Counted from the first letter of the stretch, positions 36,609 through 48,896 are shown. The stretch: DNA of 64,000 bases from Thermoanaerobacterium sp. CMT5567-10 (GCF_030534315.2 NZ_CP130558.2:879001-943000); one strand, 5' to 3'. The notes: generated by a model not told the origin, from the letters alone. Program-made: numbers and translations.

Positions 36609-38090
36609 TTATTTAAATGGGTTCTCGTTTTTGTACAACATTGAAGCTGGCTGATTAAATGAAACATCGTCTACGCCTAATAACTTCATGGCAGCGTACA
36701 AAACTTTACCAGCATGTTTAAACGCAACTCCAACATGATGCGGAAAATTCTTTTCTATCAATACATGTCTGTAAAAGCGCGCCATCTCTTTTACCGCAAA
36801 TACTCCAATGCTGCCAAAAGACATAGGATCTATATCCAGCACTTCACCTTCTGCGACGTAACTTCTAAGCTTCGTATCTGCAGTGCTTTGAAGCCTAAAC
36901 AGAGTTATATCACCAGGTCTTATAGTACCCTCCAATGTACCTCTCGTTATGTCAGGCTCTTTATCAGGCTCTAATAACCTGTGCATTATTCTCTGATACT
37001 TCATAGAGAAATTTTTCATCATGCAACTACTGGTATTCCCGCAGTGAAATCCCATAAAAAGATCGCTATTTTTATAATCACCTATGATTTCTTTATTGCT
37101 TTCGTACATATCTTTGGGCACTGTATTGTTTATGTCAAGAAGCGTAGCTGGCAAGTCTGTAGCGCATGTTATAATGTACTCGCTAAGTGCTCCATAAATG
37201 TCTGTCTCACAAGCCACAGGTATGCCATTTGCCGCAAGCCTTGAATTTACAAAGCATGGAACAAATCCAAATTGAGTCTGAAATGCTGGCCAGCACTTGT
37301 TTGCAAACACAACGTACTCCGATGCACCTATATTTTTTTCTACCCAATCCTTTAATGTAAGTTCATACTGAGCAAGTTTTGGCAATATGCCGCTGTACTT
37401 ATTTCCTACGCCTAACTCTTTTTCCATGTCTTCTACAACATCTGGAATCCTTTTATCATCCTTATGATTGTTAAATGATTCAAATAGATCTAATTCTGAG
37501 TTCTCCATTATCTCAATTCCTAAGTCATACAAAGGCTTTATAGGAGCGTTGCAAGCAAGAAAATCCTGCGGTCTTGGACCAAAGCTCATTATTTTTAGCT
37601 TCTTAAGTCCAAGTACCACTCTTGAAATATTTTTAAAATCTGATATCATATCAGCTATTTCATCTGCATAACCAACCGGATATTCCGGTATATAAACCCT
37701 TAAATTCCTTAAATTTATGTTGTACGATGCATTAAGCATCCCACAATACGCATCTCCACGTCCATCGTAAAGATTGTCCTTCGTCTCCTCCGCTGCGGCT
37801 ACAAACATCACTGGACCATCAAACTTTTGGGCAAGCATCGTCTCAGGACCTTCCGGTCCAAAGTTGCCAAGGTATATGACAAGCGCATTTACACCTAAGT
37901 CGTAAGCTTCCTTCAGTGCATTCATTGCATCTATTTCATTTTCTACAGTTGTGGTGATTTCATTTATAGACATGCCTTTTTCAATACATGCTTTTACTAC
38001 CGCATTTCTTCTTTTTTCACTTAAAGTGATTGGAAAACAATCCCTGCTGGTAGCTACAATTCCTACTTTAACTTCTGGTATGTTTATCAT
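36609..38090 (-). CDS. L-fucose isomerase-family sugar isomerase
   Basis: A 493-residue cytoplasmic aldose-ketose isomerase of the FucI/AraA superfamily. Family features include VIYLGNFGPEGPETMLAQ, FANKCWPAFQTQFGFVPC, metal-binding acids around ACETDIYGALSEY and a His-rich C-terminus (ARFYRHVLIEKNFPHHVGVAF). It is the last gene of the araA-araB-araD operon, 36 bases behind araD, so its substrate is likely L-arabinose, L-ribulose or a related sugar rather than fucose. The start follows AAGGAGG. The exact reaction is not settled by the sequence. Confidence 0.75.
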   Translation of the reverse strand: MINIPEVKVGIVATSRDCFPITLSEKRRNAVVKACIEKGMSINEITTTVENEIDAMNALKEAYDLGVNALVIYLGNFGPEGPETMLAQKFDGPVMFVAAAEETKDNLYDGRGDAYCGMLNASYNINLRNLRVYIPEYPVGYADEIADMISDFKNISRVVLGLKKLKIMSFGPRPQDFLACNAPIKPLYDLGIEIMENSELDLFESFNNHKDDKRIPDVVEDMEKELGVGNKYSGILPKLAQYELTLKDWVEKNIGASEYVVFANKCWPAFQTQFGFVPCFVNSRLAANGIPVACETDIYGALSEYIITCATDLPATLLDINNTVPKDMYESNKEIIGDYKNSDLFMGFHCGNTSSCMMKNFSMKYQRIMHRLLEPDKEPDITRGTLEGTIRPGDITLFRLQSTADTKLRSYVAEGEVLDIDPMSFGSIGVFAVKEMARFYRHVLIEKNFPHHVGVAFKHAGKVLYAAMKLLGVDDVSFNQPASMLYKNENPFK

Positions 38091-38126
38091 GCAAAATCCT
38101 CCTTCATTAAACTGACATCATATTTT

Positions 38127-38768
38127 TCATTGACCGTATTTTGTAAGATATCTCTCATGAGCTCTTTTCACTTCTTCATCTGGTATCACATCAGGTGTAC
38201 CTAAAAGCAGTGATAAGTGCACTGTCTTAGCCGTATCTTCTACCATCACTGCAGCTTTTAAAGCTGCTTCAGGTGAATTGCCAATGGTAAAAACGCCGTG
38301 ATTTTTCATAAGTATTGCAGGACTTTCCCCTATATAATCTACGATAGCTTTCCCTATTTCTTCTCCACCAATCTTCGCATAAGGTCCTACAGGAATTGCG
38401 CACCCAAACTCGTCTGCAATAGCTGTAAGATAAACTGGAATTGACCGGCCAAGTGCTGCAAAACTAGTAGCATACGGTGAATGTGTATGGACAATGCCAT
38501 TTACATCATTCCTATGTTTATAAACATATAGATGTGTTGCTGTATCAACAGAAGGCTTTAACTCGCCCTCTTCAACATTGCCATCTAAATCCACAACAAC
38601 CATGTCATCTGGAGTCATATCATCGTACAAAACCCCGCTAGGCTTAATGACGACAAGACCTGTATCAGGATCTCTACCGCTTACATTGCCGCTTGTCATT
38701 GTCACTAAATTGTTTTTAGGAAGCATCATATTCATTTTATATACACGTTGTTTTAGGTTCTCTAACAT
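38127..38768 (-). CDS. araD: L-ribulose-5-phosphate 4-epimerase
   Basis: A class II aldolase-fold epimerase (213 residues) forming D-xylulose 5-phosphate. [38 protein letters not shown] and the zinc site [11 protein letters not shown] are typical of AraD. It is somewhat shorter than the usual 230 residues, with a trimmed C-terminus; fuculose-phosphate aldolase is the alternative, but the operon argues for AraD. The start overlaps the end of araB by 32 bases and follows AGAGGTGG. Confidence 0.88.
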   Translation of the reverse strand: MLENLKQRVYKMNMMLPKNNLVTMTSGNVSGRDPDTGLVVIKPSGVLYDDMTPDDMVVVDLDGNVEEGELKPSVDTATHLYVYKHRNDVNGIVHTHSPYATSFAALGRSIPVYLTAIADEFGCAIPVGPYAKIGGEEIGKAIVDYIGESPAILMKNHGVFTIGNSPEAALKAAVMVEDTAKTVHLSLLLGTPDVIPDEEVKRAHERYLTKYGQ

Positions 38769-40431
38769 CTGAAACCACCTCTTTTATGTTTTTAAGCCTC
38801 TTCATCACATCATTTGCCCCTCTTCCAAAGTAATCATGAAGCAGTTTGTACTCCTGGAAGAGCTTCTCGTAAATTTCCACATTCTCTGAAATAGGCTTGA
38901 ATGTCTCGTCTTTTAACTTTGGTATGACTTTAGCTGCTTCAAATATACTGTCAAAACCGCCATTTTCCTTTCCTGCCGCAACTGCACCAAACATTGCTGC
39001 ACCTAACGCAGGTGTCTGGTTGGACTTAGAAACTTTTATCTCTAAGTTTGTCACATCAGCGTATATCTGCATAAGCATCGGATTTTTTTCAGGAAGTCCG
39101 CCACATGCGTAAAGCTCATCTATCTTTATGCCATACTCATTGAATGTATCTATTATCATACGTGTACCAAATGCTGTTGACTCTATCAAAGCCCTGTATA
39201 TCTCTTCAGGTTTTGTCCTAAGAGTCAATCCTAAAATCAAACCAGTAAGATCCGCATCAACTAAGACAGACCTATTTCCATTAAGCCAATCAAGTGCCAG
39301 AAGACCACTTTCACCCGGTTTTAACTTTGAGGCTTTTTCTGTCAAAAGCTGATGTACAGATACGCCTCTTTCTTGGGCTTCTTTTTTGTAATCATCTGGA
39401 ACGCAATTATCTACAAACCACGCAAATATATCCCCTACCGCTGACTGTCCAGCTTCATATCCATAAAATCCTGGTACAATGCCATCTTCAACAACTCCGC
39501 ACATTCCCTGAACTTCGACTTCCTTATCACCTAAAACTACATGGCATATAGATGTACCCATTATCATAACCATCTTTCCTGGAGATGCTACACCTACTGC
39601 AGGAAGCGAAACATGTGCATCAACATTGCCAACAGCAACAGCAATACCGGGTTTCAAACCAATCATCTCAGCCATTTCCTTAGTTAATTCTCCTGCTTTT
39701 GTGCCTAAAGGATATATGTCTCTTGACAGCTTTTCATCTACTACATTCTCAAGTCTTTCATCTAACGCCTTAAAAAATTCTTTTGAAGGGTATCCCTTTC
39801 TCTTGTGCCAAATCGCTTTATACCCTGCTGTACAGCTATTTCTCCTTTCATTGCCAGTAAGCTTCAATATGACCCAATCAGTTGCTTCTATGAATTTATC
39901 TGCTTCTTCGTAGATATCTGGTGCTTCATTTAAGATCTGCCATATCTTTGGTATCAGCCATTCAGAGGAAATTTTTCCACCATACCTTGCTAAGAAATCC
40001 TCGCCTCTTTCCGATGCTATTTTATTTAGCATATTTGCCTCCGGCTGGGCTGCATGATGCTTCCACAGCTTGACATACGCATGGGGATTTGATTTATATT
40101 CTGGTAAATCACATAAAGGTGTACCATCTTTTTTTATAGGAAGCATCGTACATGCTGTAAAGTCTATGCCAATCCCCACAACATCATCTTTATTTATTCC
40201 AGACTTTATTATCACATCTGGAATTATCTTTTTCAAAACTTCTATATAATCATCAGGATGCTCTAATGCCCAATCCTGCGGCAATACTGTCCCGTCTGGA
40301 AGTCTCTCATCCATGACGCCATGCGGATAGTTCATCGTTGAAGAAGCTACTTCCTCTGCTGTATCAAGATTTAAAAGCAATGCCCTTGCGGATTCTGTGC
40401 CATAGTCAATACCTATTGAAAATTTTGCCAT
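38737..40431 (-). CDS. araB: ribulokinase
   Basis: An FGGY-family kinase (564 residues) that phosphorylates L-ribulose at C5. The N-terminal ATP-fold motif [13 protein letters not shown], the central [13 protein letters not shown] and [27 protein letters not shown], and the C-terminal [17 protein letters not shown] signature are all present. The start is the ATG at 40431, eight bases after AAAGGGG; a longer frame begins at 40458. It lies 13 bases behind araA and overlaps araD. Confidence 0.93.
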   Translation of the reverse strand: MAKFSIGIDYGTESARALLLNLDTAEEVASSTMNYPHGVMDERLPDGTVLPQDWALEHPDDYIEVLKKIIPDVIIKSGINKDDVVGIGIDFTACTMLPIKKDGTPLCDLPEYKSNPHAYVKLWKHHAAQPEANMLNKIASERGEDFLARYGGKISSEWLIPKIWQILNEAPDIYEEADKFIEATDWVILKLTGNERRNSCTAGYKAIWHKRKGYPSKEFFKALDERLENVVDEKLSRDIYPLGTKAGELTKEMAEMIGLKPGIAVAVGNVDAHVSLPAVGVASPGKMVMIMGTSICHVVLGDKEVEVQGMCGVVEDGIVPGFYGYEAGQSAVGDIFAWFVDNCVPDDYKKEAQERGVSVHQLLTEKASKLKPGESGLLALDWLNGNRSVLVDADLTGLILGLTLRTKPEEIYRALIESTAFGTRMIIDTFNEYGIKIDELYACGGLPEKNPMLMQIYADVTNLEIKVSKSNQTPALGAAMFGAVAAGKENGGFDSIFEAAKVIPKLKDETFKPISENVEIYEKLFQEYKLLHDYFGRGANDVMKRLKNIKEVVSDVREPKTTCI

Positions 40432-40444
40432 GTCATCAACCCCT

Positions 40445-41842
40445 TTACACTTCAACATACTCGATATCTAATAACTCGCATAAAAGCTTCCATCTTTTAG
40501 TAGCATCACCTAATGTCAAACATTGATGATGTGTGCCACCATTCTTAAGCCAACCGTTTAAGCACTCTCTAACTCCATTATCAGGTTTAAAATGGAAATA
40601 AGGCATTTCTATATTCTTTGCTTCTTCTGTATCTAAAATTTCCCCTTTTGCGACAACAAGTCTATATTTTTCACCTTCTAAAGACACAAGAGATGCAAGT
40701 GTTGCAATACCAGGTTGAGCCATAAAAACAACTGTCGGAGGATTATCAAGCTTTCCTATGCCAAGCTCTCTATCGACTAATCTTATAGGCCTGTCTTTTC
40801 TAGCTATCTTCCAATTGCCCTCTCCCATGTGGCTCATCAAAATCGAATCTCTCTTAAAATCCATCGCATACATCTCAGTAAAATGTGCATCACCTATCAA
40901 TACATGGCCTGCTGCCACTAGGCTTGCTGTAACTACATCACCTTCTGCCGCATAGCCATATCCTTCTGCCATCAAGTTTGATGCTGCCATCATGTGTATC
41001 TGTTTAAACCTTCCATCGCCTTTGAATACATCAAAATGGGCACTAAAGCCAGTGTATCCTTTATCCTCAAGCAATTTCTTAAATCCTATTTGAAGCCTTG
41101 CAGCATACCTGTGGCTCTCCTCACTTAATTCAGGATCTATATAAAAGTTCTCCTTGTTTTCCTCTATTACTTTGTCGATTTCTTCATTTGTCGCTTCTTC
41201 CATGTATCTAAAAACTTGGCCAATATACTCTTGGTTTATTTGCGGCCCTATTTTCCTTGTAAAAGCCGCATCATCTCCCATTATGTCATACATGCCATGC
41301 ATTCTTCCAAATTGTGCAATCTTCATATTCCTCAAGGCTTTCACTGTCTTTACAGTTTTAGCCCAATCATTCACAAAATCTTTAAATTCCTCAGAGTGCC
41401 AATCCTCTGTTATGATTGGACATGTTATACCCATTCTCAAGATAATATTTGAAGTATCCTGTGCACCGTGAACACCTTGATTGTATGTCAAGTCCCCCAT
41501 ATCCCAATCGTCTGTCACAGTGCTTTCTGGCTGTATATTTGCCAGCATAATTGGAAGCCTATTATTTCTTAGAGCATTCACAAGATTTGTAGCAGGCCCG
41601 TATGTCAGCATCACGATCATTATTCCATCAAGATCTTTATCATTGAATTCCTTAACTATCCTTTCTATATCATTTCTGTTTTTTGCAGCACCGGGAAAAT
41701 AAAAAACAGCAATATCACCTAATCTACTTATAACCTGTTGTGCATACATCTCTTGCCTTTCAGTGATACCGGGTAGCATATCATCGTATAACTCCTGCAT
41801 AATACCTAAAAAACCTATCCTGGGCTTTTCATCTTTGTACAC
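40445..41842 (-). CDS. araA: L-arabinose isomerase family protein
   Basis: It converts L-arabinose to L-ribulose. The 465-residue protein has the AraA fold: [12 protein letters not shown] near the start, the metal-binding acids in [10 protein letters not shown] and HFTEMYAMD, and histidines in SHMGEGNW and GGTHHQCLT. It is a divergent, slightly short member compared with the usual 490-500 residues. The start is GTG 41842, eight bases after AAAGGAG. It is the first gene of the operon behind the AraR-controlled promoter at 41908-41952. Confidence 0.85.
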   Translation of the reverse strand: MYKDEKPRIGFLGIMQELYDDMLPGITERQEMYAQQVISRLGDIAVFYFPGAAKNRNDIERIVKEFNDKDLDGIMIVMLTYGPATNLVNALRNNRLPIMLANIQPESTVTDDWDMGDLTYNQGVHGAQDTSNIILRMGITCPIITEDWHSEEFKDFVNDWAKTVKTVKALRNMKIAQFGRMHGMYDIMGDDAAFTRKIGPQINQEYIGQVFRYMEEATNEEIDKVIEENKENFYIDPELSEESHRYAARLQIGFKKLLEDKGYTGFSAHFDVFKGDGRFKQIHMMAASNLMAEGYGYAAEGDVVTASLVAAGHVLIGDAHFTEMYAMDFKRDSILMSHMGEGNWKIARKDRPIRLVDRELGIGKLDNPPTVVFMAQPGIATLASLVSLEGEKYRLVVAKGEILDTEEAKNIEMPYFHFKPDNGVRECLNGWLKNGGTHHQCLTLGDATKRWKLLCELLDIEYVEV

Positions 41843-41907
41843 AATAATCACTCCTTTGGATTTATTTAAAGCACTATTATATATTCGTATATCATATTTT
41901 GTATATT

Positions 41908-41952
41908 TAAATGTACGTACATTTATATTATTTATATTCTACATACTATCAA
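41908..41952 (-). promoter_or_regulatory. araA promoter with AraR operator
   Basis: On the minus strand TTGATA (41947-41952) and TAATAT (41925-41930) are 16 bases apart. A perfect 18-bp palindrome, TAAATGTACGTACATTTA (41908-41925), directly follows the -10 and would cover the start site, as expected for AraR repression. A weaker look-alike (TATTCGTATA) is centred about 30 bases downstream. Confidence 0.75.
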
Positions 41953-41960
41953 AAATTCCT

Positions 41961-42014
41961 GCTAATAGATAAAACTTTTTATCTCTTTTATATCTGTATA
42001 AAAAACTTATTAGC
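41961..42014 (-). terminator. hairpin region after the GH43 gene
   Basis: GCTAATA (41961-41967) pairs with TATTAGC (42008-42014), and inside it AGATAAAA pairs with TTTTATCT. It lies between the GH43 stop and the araA promoter and may end the upstream transcript. Confidence 0.45.
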
Positions 42015-42017
42015 TAA

Positions 42018-43433
42018 TTATTTAGATTTTTTATCCATTTTACCCCATATTGCTGTGCCAGTTTGATCGTAGCCTGTAAATACTAAAGTTGGATTCCAAT
42101 TTTCCCAATCCCAGGCTGGAATAATTTTAGCCGTTTCAATCCAATATTGTCCTTTCTGTACATGGTCTGGATCATAAAAATATAATTTAATTGTATTTTT
42201 ACCACTAAGTTCCCAATGATCTTTACTATCATTTGTGTTAATTTTACCATTTCTAAGTAATTCAATCTTAGTAGATGTTATTTCCGAATTAACATTTTTA
42301 TCAAGCTCTATAATTTCCCATTTCCCGATTATCTCATTTTTATCTATTTGCTGCTCAGTCTCCCCTGCATAACGTTCTGGTGAAACCATAGGCCACCCAT
42401 CATCTGACCACAATATTTTCCTTACATGTAGATACGGCCAATTTGTATCTTTTTCTCCTCTTGCATGATGGATAATATAATAATTATTTCCATCTACTAG
42501 TACAGAATTATGTCCTGGTGCTATCCAGCCATCATTTCCATCAAATTTATAACTTCCTAAGATTTTTGTGCCACTATCAACGTTTGTATCTGTCATTAAA
42601 TTGCCATTAAAGTCCACATATGGTCCATCTATGTTGTCAGAACGTGATACTCTAACATTATAGTCACTAAACAGCGAATCAAAAGATGTGAATAAATAAT
42701 ATTTTTTCTGTTGTTTATTGTATATAATGTATGGTCCTTCAATTGCATCTGCACCATTACGCCTCGCAATTAATTTTGGTGTAGCATTGTTCAATAATTT
42801 TCCCGTCTTTGGATCAAGCTGTACTATGTATATTCCCCCAAAAAAGGATCCAAAATCCATCCACATAGTACCATCAGCAGCGTATACAATATTAGGATCT
42901 AAAGCATTCCATTCATCACCCTGTTGAGATTTAAATACAGCCCCTTGATCTTGCCAAGGCCCTTCTATTGATTTGCTTGTTGCCAAACCTATAAATGACT
43001 GATTCGTGCCAAACGTTGATGCTACATAATATAAATAATACGTATCACCAATTTTAGTAACGTCTGGTGCCCACAAATTTGTTGCATCAGTCCACTCTTC
43101 AGCTTCTTTTGGCACTCCATCTAAAGCATATCCGACCCATTGCCAATGAATCAAATCCTTAGATTTTCGTACTTGTATTCCCGCACGTGGTGTTCCACCT
43201 ACTTTCACATCTGTAGAAAAAATATAATACCAATCTCCATCTTTAAAAATCGATGGATCATGAACATTCATTGTTCCCCATTTTGATTCGTCATTTATTA
43301 TGGATGTATCATAAAGATCATCTCTAGGAGGTTCTTTGGGATATACTATGGTTGTTTTCGAACTACTGCTAGAACATGCTGACATAATTACACTTAATAA
43401 ACCTGTCAAAATTAGAAATACTATTCGTTTCAC
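42018..43433 (-). CDS. GH43 extracellular arabinanase (lipoprotein)
   Basis: An endo-alpha-1,5-L-arabinanase-type glycosidase (about 471 residues) held at the cell surface. The signal peptide ends with the lipobox SVIMSAC. The five-bladed propeller shows the catalytic residues in HDPSIFKDGDWYYIF (base), LWAPDVTKIGDTYYLYYVAS (pKa modulator) and IEGPYIIYN (acid), and WIAPGHNSVLVD carries the structural His. A C-terminal beta-rich domain (about 370-470) follows, as in family-5/6 arabinanases. The start is GTG 43433 after GAGGGTG, giving a proper signal peptide, whereas the longest frame (43514) has none. It lies 29 bases behind the GH127 gene. Confidence 0.87.
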   Translation of the reverse strand: MKRIVFLILTGLLSVIMSACSSSSSKTTIVYPKEPPRDDLYDTSIINDESKWGTMNVHDPSIFKDGDWYYIFSTDVKVGGTPRAGIQVRKSKDLIHWQWVGYALDGVPKEAEEWTDATNLWAPDVTKIGDTYYLYYVASTFGTNQSFIGLATSKSIEGPWQDQGAVFKSQQGDEWNALDPNIVYAADGTMWMDFGSFFGGIYIVQLDPKTGKLLNNATPKLIARRNGADAIEGPYIIYNKQQKKYYLFTSFDSLFSDYNVRVSRSDNIDGPYVDFNGNLMTDTNVDSGTKILGSYKFDGNDGWIAPGHNSVLVDGNNYYIIHHARGEKDTNWPYLHVRKILWSDDGWPMVSPERYAGETEQQIDKNEIIGKWEIIELDKNVNSEITSTKIELLRNGKINTNDSKDHWELSGKNTIKLYFYDPDHVQKGQYWIETAKIIPAWDWENWNPTLVFTGYDQTGTAIWGKMDKKSK

Positions 43434-43462
43434 TATACCACACCCTCGTATAAATTTAATAC

Positions 43463-45412
43463 TTATCTTTCCCTTACCCAAACTTCCATTTCTCCAGGCG
43501 CACGATTTGCCCATGCAAAATATGGCACAAATCTTATCCTTGTTTTTTCATAAGAAACTTTTACGTCAGATTTGTACAATTCATCATTCCAATCATTATA
43601 TTTCTCTCTAAAAGCATCCGTTTCAATAACGCATACATCATTTAAATCTTTATCTTTTTTTATTTCAAACTTACTATCAGTTGGTAATACGATATTATTT
43701 AAATTTTTACCATTATCAACTTCTTCAAGACAATAAACAATCGGTCCTCTTTGAATAGCAACTTTACCCTCATCTTCTCTTACATTAGGATTAGCTTTTA
43801 TCCTCATAACAGGCATTGAAAAATATATTTCTACCTTATCATGTTTCCATATGCGACTAATTTTCGTATATCCTTTCATCGTAACACTATTCAAATCAAT
43901 TTCTTCATTATTAACTTTGATTTTAGCCTCTTTGCACCAACCAGGTATTCTCAAAGATAATGTAAATTCTGTTTCTTCTTCACAATCAACTTCTATATCT
44001 ATTTTCTCATCCCATGGATATTGGGTACTCTGCTTAATATTTACTTGACTTTCTGAAATTTTTTCTTTTAATTCGCTATCAACATATAAATGAACAAATA
44101 TCTCTTTATTTTTCTTAGAATATATATATTTACCTAACGATGTCAGCAATCTCGCAATATTAGGTGGGCAACATGCACATCCAAACCATGGCTGCCTTGT
44201 ATATTTTACATGCGACTTAACTTTGTTCTTTTCACAAGCTTCTGGCCATACTTCAAGTGGATTTACATAAAAGAATTTTTTTCCATCTAATGTCATTCCA
44301 CTTATTACTGTATTATACAAAGCTCTCTCCATTACATCAGAATATTGATTATCAGGATCAATCTGTAACATCCTATGCGCAAAAAATACAAGTCCGACAG
44401 ACGCGCATGTCTCCGAATAATTAGTATCATTTGGAAGATCATAATCAAAAGTTAAAGACTCCCCTATCGACATAGAGCCAATACTTCCTGTAATATACAT
44501 TCTCTTTTTCGTTAAATTATCCCATAATCTCTTGCAAGCATCAATTAGGCTTTGATCCCCTATCTCTAATGCAACATCAGCCATCCCTGAATATAAGTAA
44601 ACAGCTCTAACTGCATGTCCTTCAGCTGTAGTTTGTTCTCTTACAGGTAAATGCACTTGAAAATATCTTTCTCCCAATTCTCCCCGTATATTATGAATAT
44701 TCCTTATTCCTCTATTGTAAGTGTAAGCTTCTATTTCAAAATAAAGCGGCTTCTTTCCACGTTCATCAATAAAATATCTACTCAGATTTAAATATCTTTT
44801 CTCGTTAGTAACCCTATATAATTTTACCAATGCTAACTCGATTTCCTCATGCCCCGGATAACCTTTTTTCTTGTGTGGTTCTGGACCAAATACAGAATCT
44901 ATGTGATCAGCAAAGCGACATGCTACATCAAGCAATTTTTTCTTTCCTGTCGCCTCATAATAAGCAACTGCTGCTTCTATCAAATGACCTGCACAATACA
45001 GCTCATGACAATCTCTTAAATTCGTCCATTTTTTATCAGGTTCTTTAATTGTAAAATAAGTATTTAAATAGCCGTCACTTTGTTGAACTTTTGCAATCAA
45101 TTCAATAACATCATCAGCAGTTTTTTCTAATTCCGTATCCGGAAATACAATTAAACTATAGCTAACTGCTTCAAGCCATTTATACAAATCACTATCTTGA
45201 AATACCATTCCAGCAAATTCGCCTTGTGCTTCACCTGCTGCTATCTTGAAATTTTTAATTACATGGCTAGGTTCAGCATCAGGAACACGATCATTTAATG
45301 CTTCCCATTGATATGGTATCATCGCATCTTTTATCAGTTTTATATAATATGACCAAAAACCTTTATTAATTGAAATCTGTTTCAATGATATGAAATTTTG
45401 ATTATTAATCAT
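43463..45412 (-). CDS. GH127 beta-L-arabinofuranosidase
   Basis: A cytoplasmic enzyme (649 residues) that removes beta-linked L-arabinofuranose, as from hydroxyproline-rich glycoproteins or arabinan ends. (alpha/alpha)6-barrel blocks include FKIAAGEAQGEFAGMVFQDSD and GHLIEAAVAYYEATG, and the zinc-thiolate catalytic motif FGCACCPPNIARL. Length and motif fit the HypBA1 family. The start is set at the ATG at 45412 after GGTGG; ATG 45424 is the alternative. It sits between GH51 and GH43 genes. Confidence 0.9.
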   Translation of the reverse strand: MINNQNFISLKQISINKGFWSYYIKLIKDAMIPYQWEALNDRVPDAEPSHVIKNFKIAAGEAQGEFAGMVFQDSDLYKWLEAVSYSLIVFPDTELEKTADDVIELIAKVQQSDGYLNTYFTIKEPDKKWTNLRDCHELYCAGHLIEAAVAYYEATGKKKLLDVACRFADHIDSVFGPEPHKKKGYPGHEEIELALVKLYRVTNEKRYLNLSRYFIDERGKKPLYFEIEAYTYNRGIRNIHNIRGELGERYFQVHLPVREQTTAEGHAVRAVYLYSGMADVALEIGDQSLIDACKRLWDNLTKKRMYITGSIGSMSIGESLTFDYDLPNDTNYSETCASVGLVFFAHRMLQIDPDNQYSDVMERALYNTVISGMTLDGKKFFYVNPLEVWPEACEKNKVKSHVKYTRQPWFGCACCPPNIARLLTSLGKYIYSKKNKEIFVHLYVDSELKEKISESQVNIKQSTQYPWDEKIDIEVDCEEETEFTLSLRIPGWCKEAKIKVNNEEIDLNSVTMKGYTKISRIWKHDKVEIYFSMPVMRIKANPNVREDEGKVAIQRGPIVYCLEEVDNGKNLNNIVLPTDSKFEIKKDKDLNDVCVIETDAFREKYNDWNDELYKSDVKVSYEKTRIRFVPYFAWANRAPGEMEVWVRER

Positions 45413-45443
45413 TGTCGCCACCATACCTTTTTACAAACTTTAG

Positions 45444-45486
45444 TTTATGGATAACCAAAAACATTATTATTTTGGTTATCCATAAA
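45444..45486 (-). other. 17-bp perfect intercistronic hairpin between GH51 and GH127
   Basis: Arms 45444-45460 and 45470-45486 pair without mismatch around a 9-base loop. There is no T-run on the transcribed strand, so partial termination or mRNA end protection is more likely than full termination. Confidence 0.7.
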
Positions 45487-45489
45487 AAA

Positions 45490-47004
<1,515 letters not shown>

Positions 47005-47049
47005 TCAAATCTCCTCCTGTTTTTTATTAATATTTTTTGACAAAATTTA

Positions 47050-47955
47050 TTATCCTTTAATTCCACCTACAGTCAGTCCTGACATAAATGCTTCTTGGTT
47101 AATTAAATATATTATCACTATTGGTAATATTGATAATACTGAACCTGACAACAATACACTATAGTTACTTTCATAAGGCGTTAGTAACGACATTAATCCA
47201 ACAGGGAGTGTAAACATTTGATCAGTACGCATAACAATTAAAGGCCACAAAAAATTGTTCCAATTTCCCAATGCTACAAGTATTGTCATTGCCCCAAATG
47301 CTGGTATCATTAATGGAGCCATTACTCTCCAAAATATGCCAAATTCAGTGCACCCATCTATTCTCGCTGCATCCATAAAATCTTTAGACAGTCCTGCTGC
47401 ATATTGCCTAAAAAAGAAAACCGCAGTAGGGGATACCACACCTGGTAAAATAACGCCCCAATAAGTATTTAATAAATTTAGTGAAACCATTAATTTATAC
47501 ATAGGCAATAAAAGCATTTCCATAGGTACCATCATTATAAATAAAACTAATGTAAATATTAAATTTCTTCCTCTAAATTGATAAACAGCCAGTCCATATC
47601 CTACCATTGATGATAATAGCAACGTCAAAATCGTTCCTAAAATTGTAATGATAAGACTATTTTTATACCATGACAAATACAAGCCTCCTTGACTTCCAAA
47701 CAAACTAATATAATTTTTCAAATTCATAACTTTTAAATTTATTGTTGCATCAAGTCCTGTTGTAAACAACTGATCCGCTGGTTTGAACGAACTAACAATT
47801 AAATAATATAAAGGAAATAAAGCAATTATGCTCAATACAACAAAAAACGCAACAATAAAGAATCTACCTATTATATTTCTTGCAAATAAATTATTCTTAT
47901 AGCTAGAATCATTATATTTTTCTTTACTGCCAATATTTGAAGCATGGGATTCCAT
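47050..47955 (-). CDS. CUT1 ABC sugar permease (MalG/AraQ-like)
   Basis: A 301-residue inner-membrane subunit with six helices and the EAA loop YAAGLSKDFMDAARIDGCTEFGIFWRVMAPLM. It pairs with the permease encoded two bases upstream and the binding protein at 48957-50321. No ATPase gene is in the cluster; CUT1 importers of this type in Firmicutes often share an MsmX-like ATPase. The presumed cargo is arabino-oligosaccharides, from the neighbouring GH51, GH127 and GH43 genes. Confidence 0.9.
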   Translation of the reverse strand: MESHASNIGSKEKYNDSSYKNNLFARNIIGRFFIVAFFVVLSIIALFPLYYLIVSSFKPADQLFTTGLDATINLKVMNLKNYISLFGSQGGLYLSWYKNSLIITILGTILTLLLSSMVGYGLAVYQFRGRNLIFTLVLFIMMVPMEMLLLPMYKLMVSLNLLNTYWGVILPGVVSPTAVFFFRQYAAGLSKDFMDAARIDGCTEFGIFWRVMAPLMIPAFGAMTILVALGNWNNFLWPLIVMRTDQMFTLPVGLMSLLTPYESNYSVLLSGSVLSILPIVIIYLINQEAFMSGLTVGGIKG

Positions 47956-47957
47956 AT

Positions 47958-48866
47958 TTAAACCTCCTCTTTCTTATACAAACCAAAAAATCTTAGCTGA
48001 ATTATATTAATTATCAAAACTATGGCTAATAACACTACTCCAATTGCACACCCAAGTCCTAAATTGCCATTTTCAAATGCTTGCTGGTATAAATATGCTA
48101 CTATGGTTAAACCAGAATCTTGAGGTGAATGTGTTCCCCAAAAAATATAAGATTCAGTAAACATTGCGAATCCACCAAATATACTAATTGTCAACACATA
48201 AATAATTACTGGCTTCAAAAGAGGGATAGTTATATATAAAAATTTTGAAAAAGTTCCTGCTCCATCAATTTCTGCTGATTCATATAAATCTTTTGGTATG
48301 CTTTGTAAACCAGATAAAAAATATACAATATTCACTCCAGTCCATCTCCATGTAGCTAAAAGAACAAGTAAAAACATTGCAACATTAACATCACGCAGCC
48401 AAGTTTTTGGTGCCATTCCAAAAATTTTAATAAAACTATTTGCAGGCGAAAGTTGTGGATCTCCAAAAATCAAACTAAATACTATACCCGCTACTACTGC
48501 AGATGTTAAAATCGGAATAAAAAGCGCCGCTCTAAAAAATTTTTTTCCAATTAACTTTTCCGAATTTAATAAAACCGCCAAAATTAAAGGAAACGGAATT
48601 AAAATAAGTAATGTCCAAAATGTATAACGTGTGCTATTCCATAAAGCAGTGTAAAAATGATAATTAAGTAGACTTTTATAATTTTGAAATCCAACAAATT
48701 CTACTTGATTAGGACCTATTATATTTTCAAAACTCATTACAAAAGCATTTATAAAAGGATATAAAAAGAATAATAAAAATGTTATCAAAAATGGTAATAC
48801 AAAGAAATATGGTGCCCATTTTGGAGTGTATAATATATCAGTCAAGAAATTTTTCCTTTTACCCAT
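47958..48866 (-). CDS. CUT1 ABC sugar permease (MalF/AraP-like)
   Basis: A 302-residue membrane subunit with six helices. WAPYFFVLPFLITFLLFFLYP opens the protein; the EAA motif is in LQSIPKDLYESAEIDGAGTFSKFLYITIPLLKP. It forms the channel with the MalG-like subunit. The start follows GAAAGGAG. The hairpin at 48897-48939 separates it from the more highly needed binding-protein gene. Confidence 0.9.
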   Translation of the reverse strand: MGKRKNFLTDILYTPKWAPYFFVLPFLITFLLFFLYPFINAFVMSFENIIGPNQVEFVGFQNYKSLLNYHFYTALWNSTRYTFWTLLILIPFPLILAVLLNSEKLIGKKFFRAALFIPILTSAVVAGIVFSLIFGDPQLSPANSFIKIFGMAPKTWLRDVNVAMFLLVLLATWRWTGVNIVYFLSGLQSIPKDLYESAEIDGAGTFSKFLYITIPLLKPVIIYVLTISIFGGFAMFTESYIFWGTHSPQDSGLTIVAYLYQQAFENGNLGLGCAIGVVLLAIVLIINIIQLRFFGLYKKEEV

Positions 48867-48896
48867 TTATGATTTTCTCCTTTCAACTTGTGCTAT

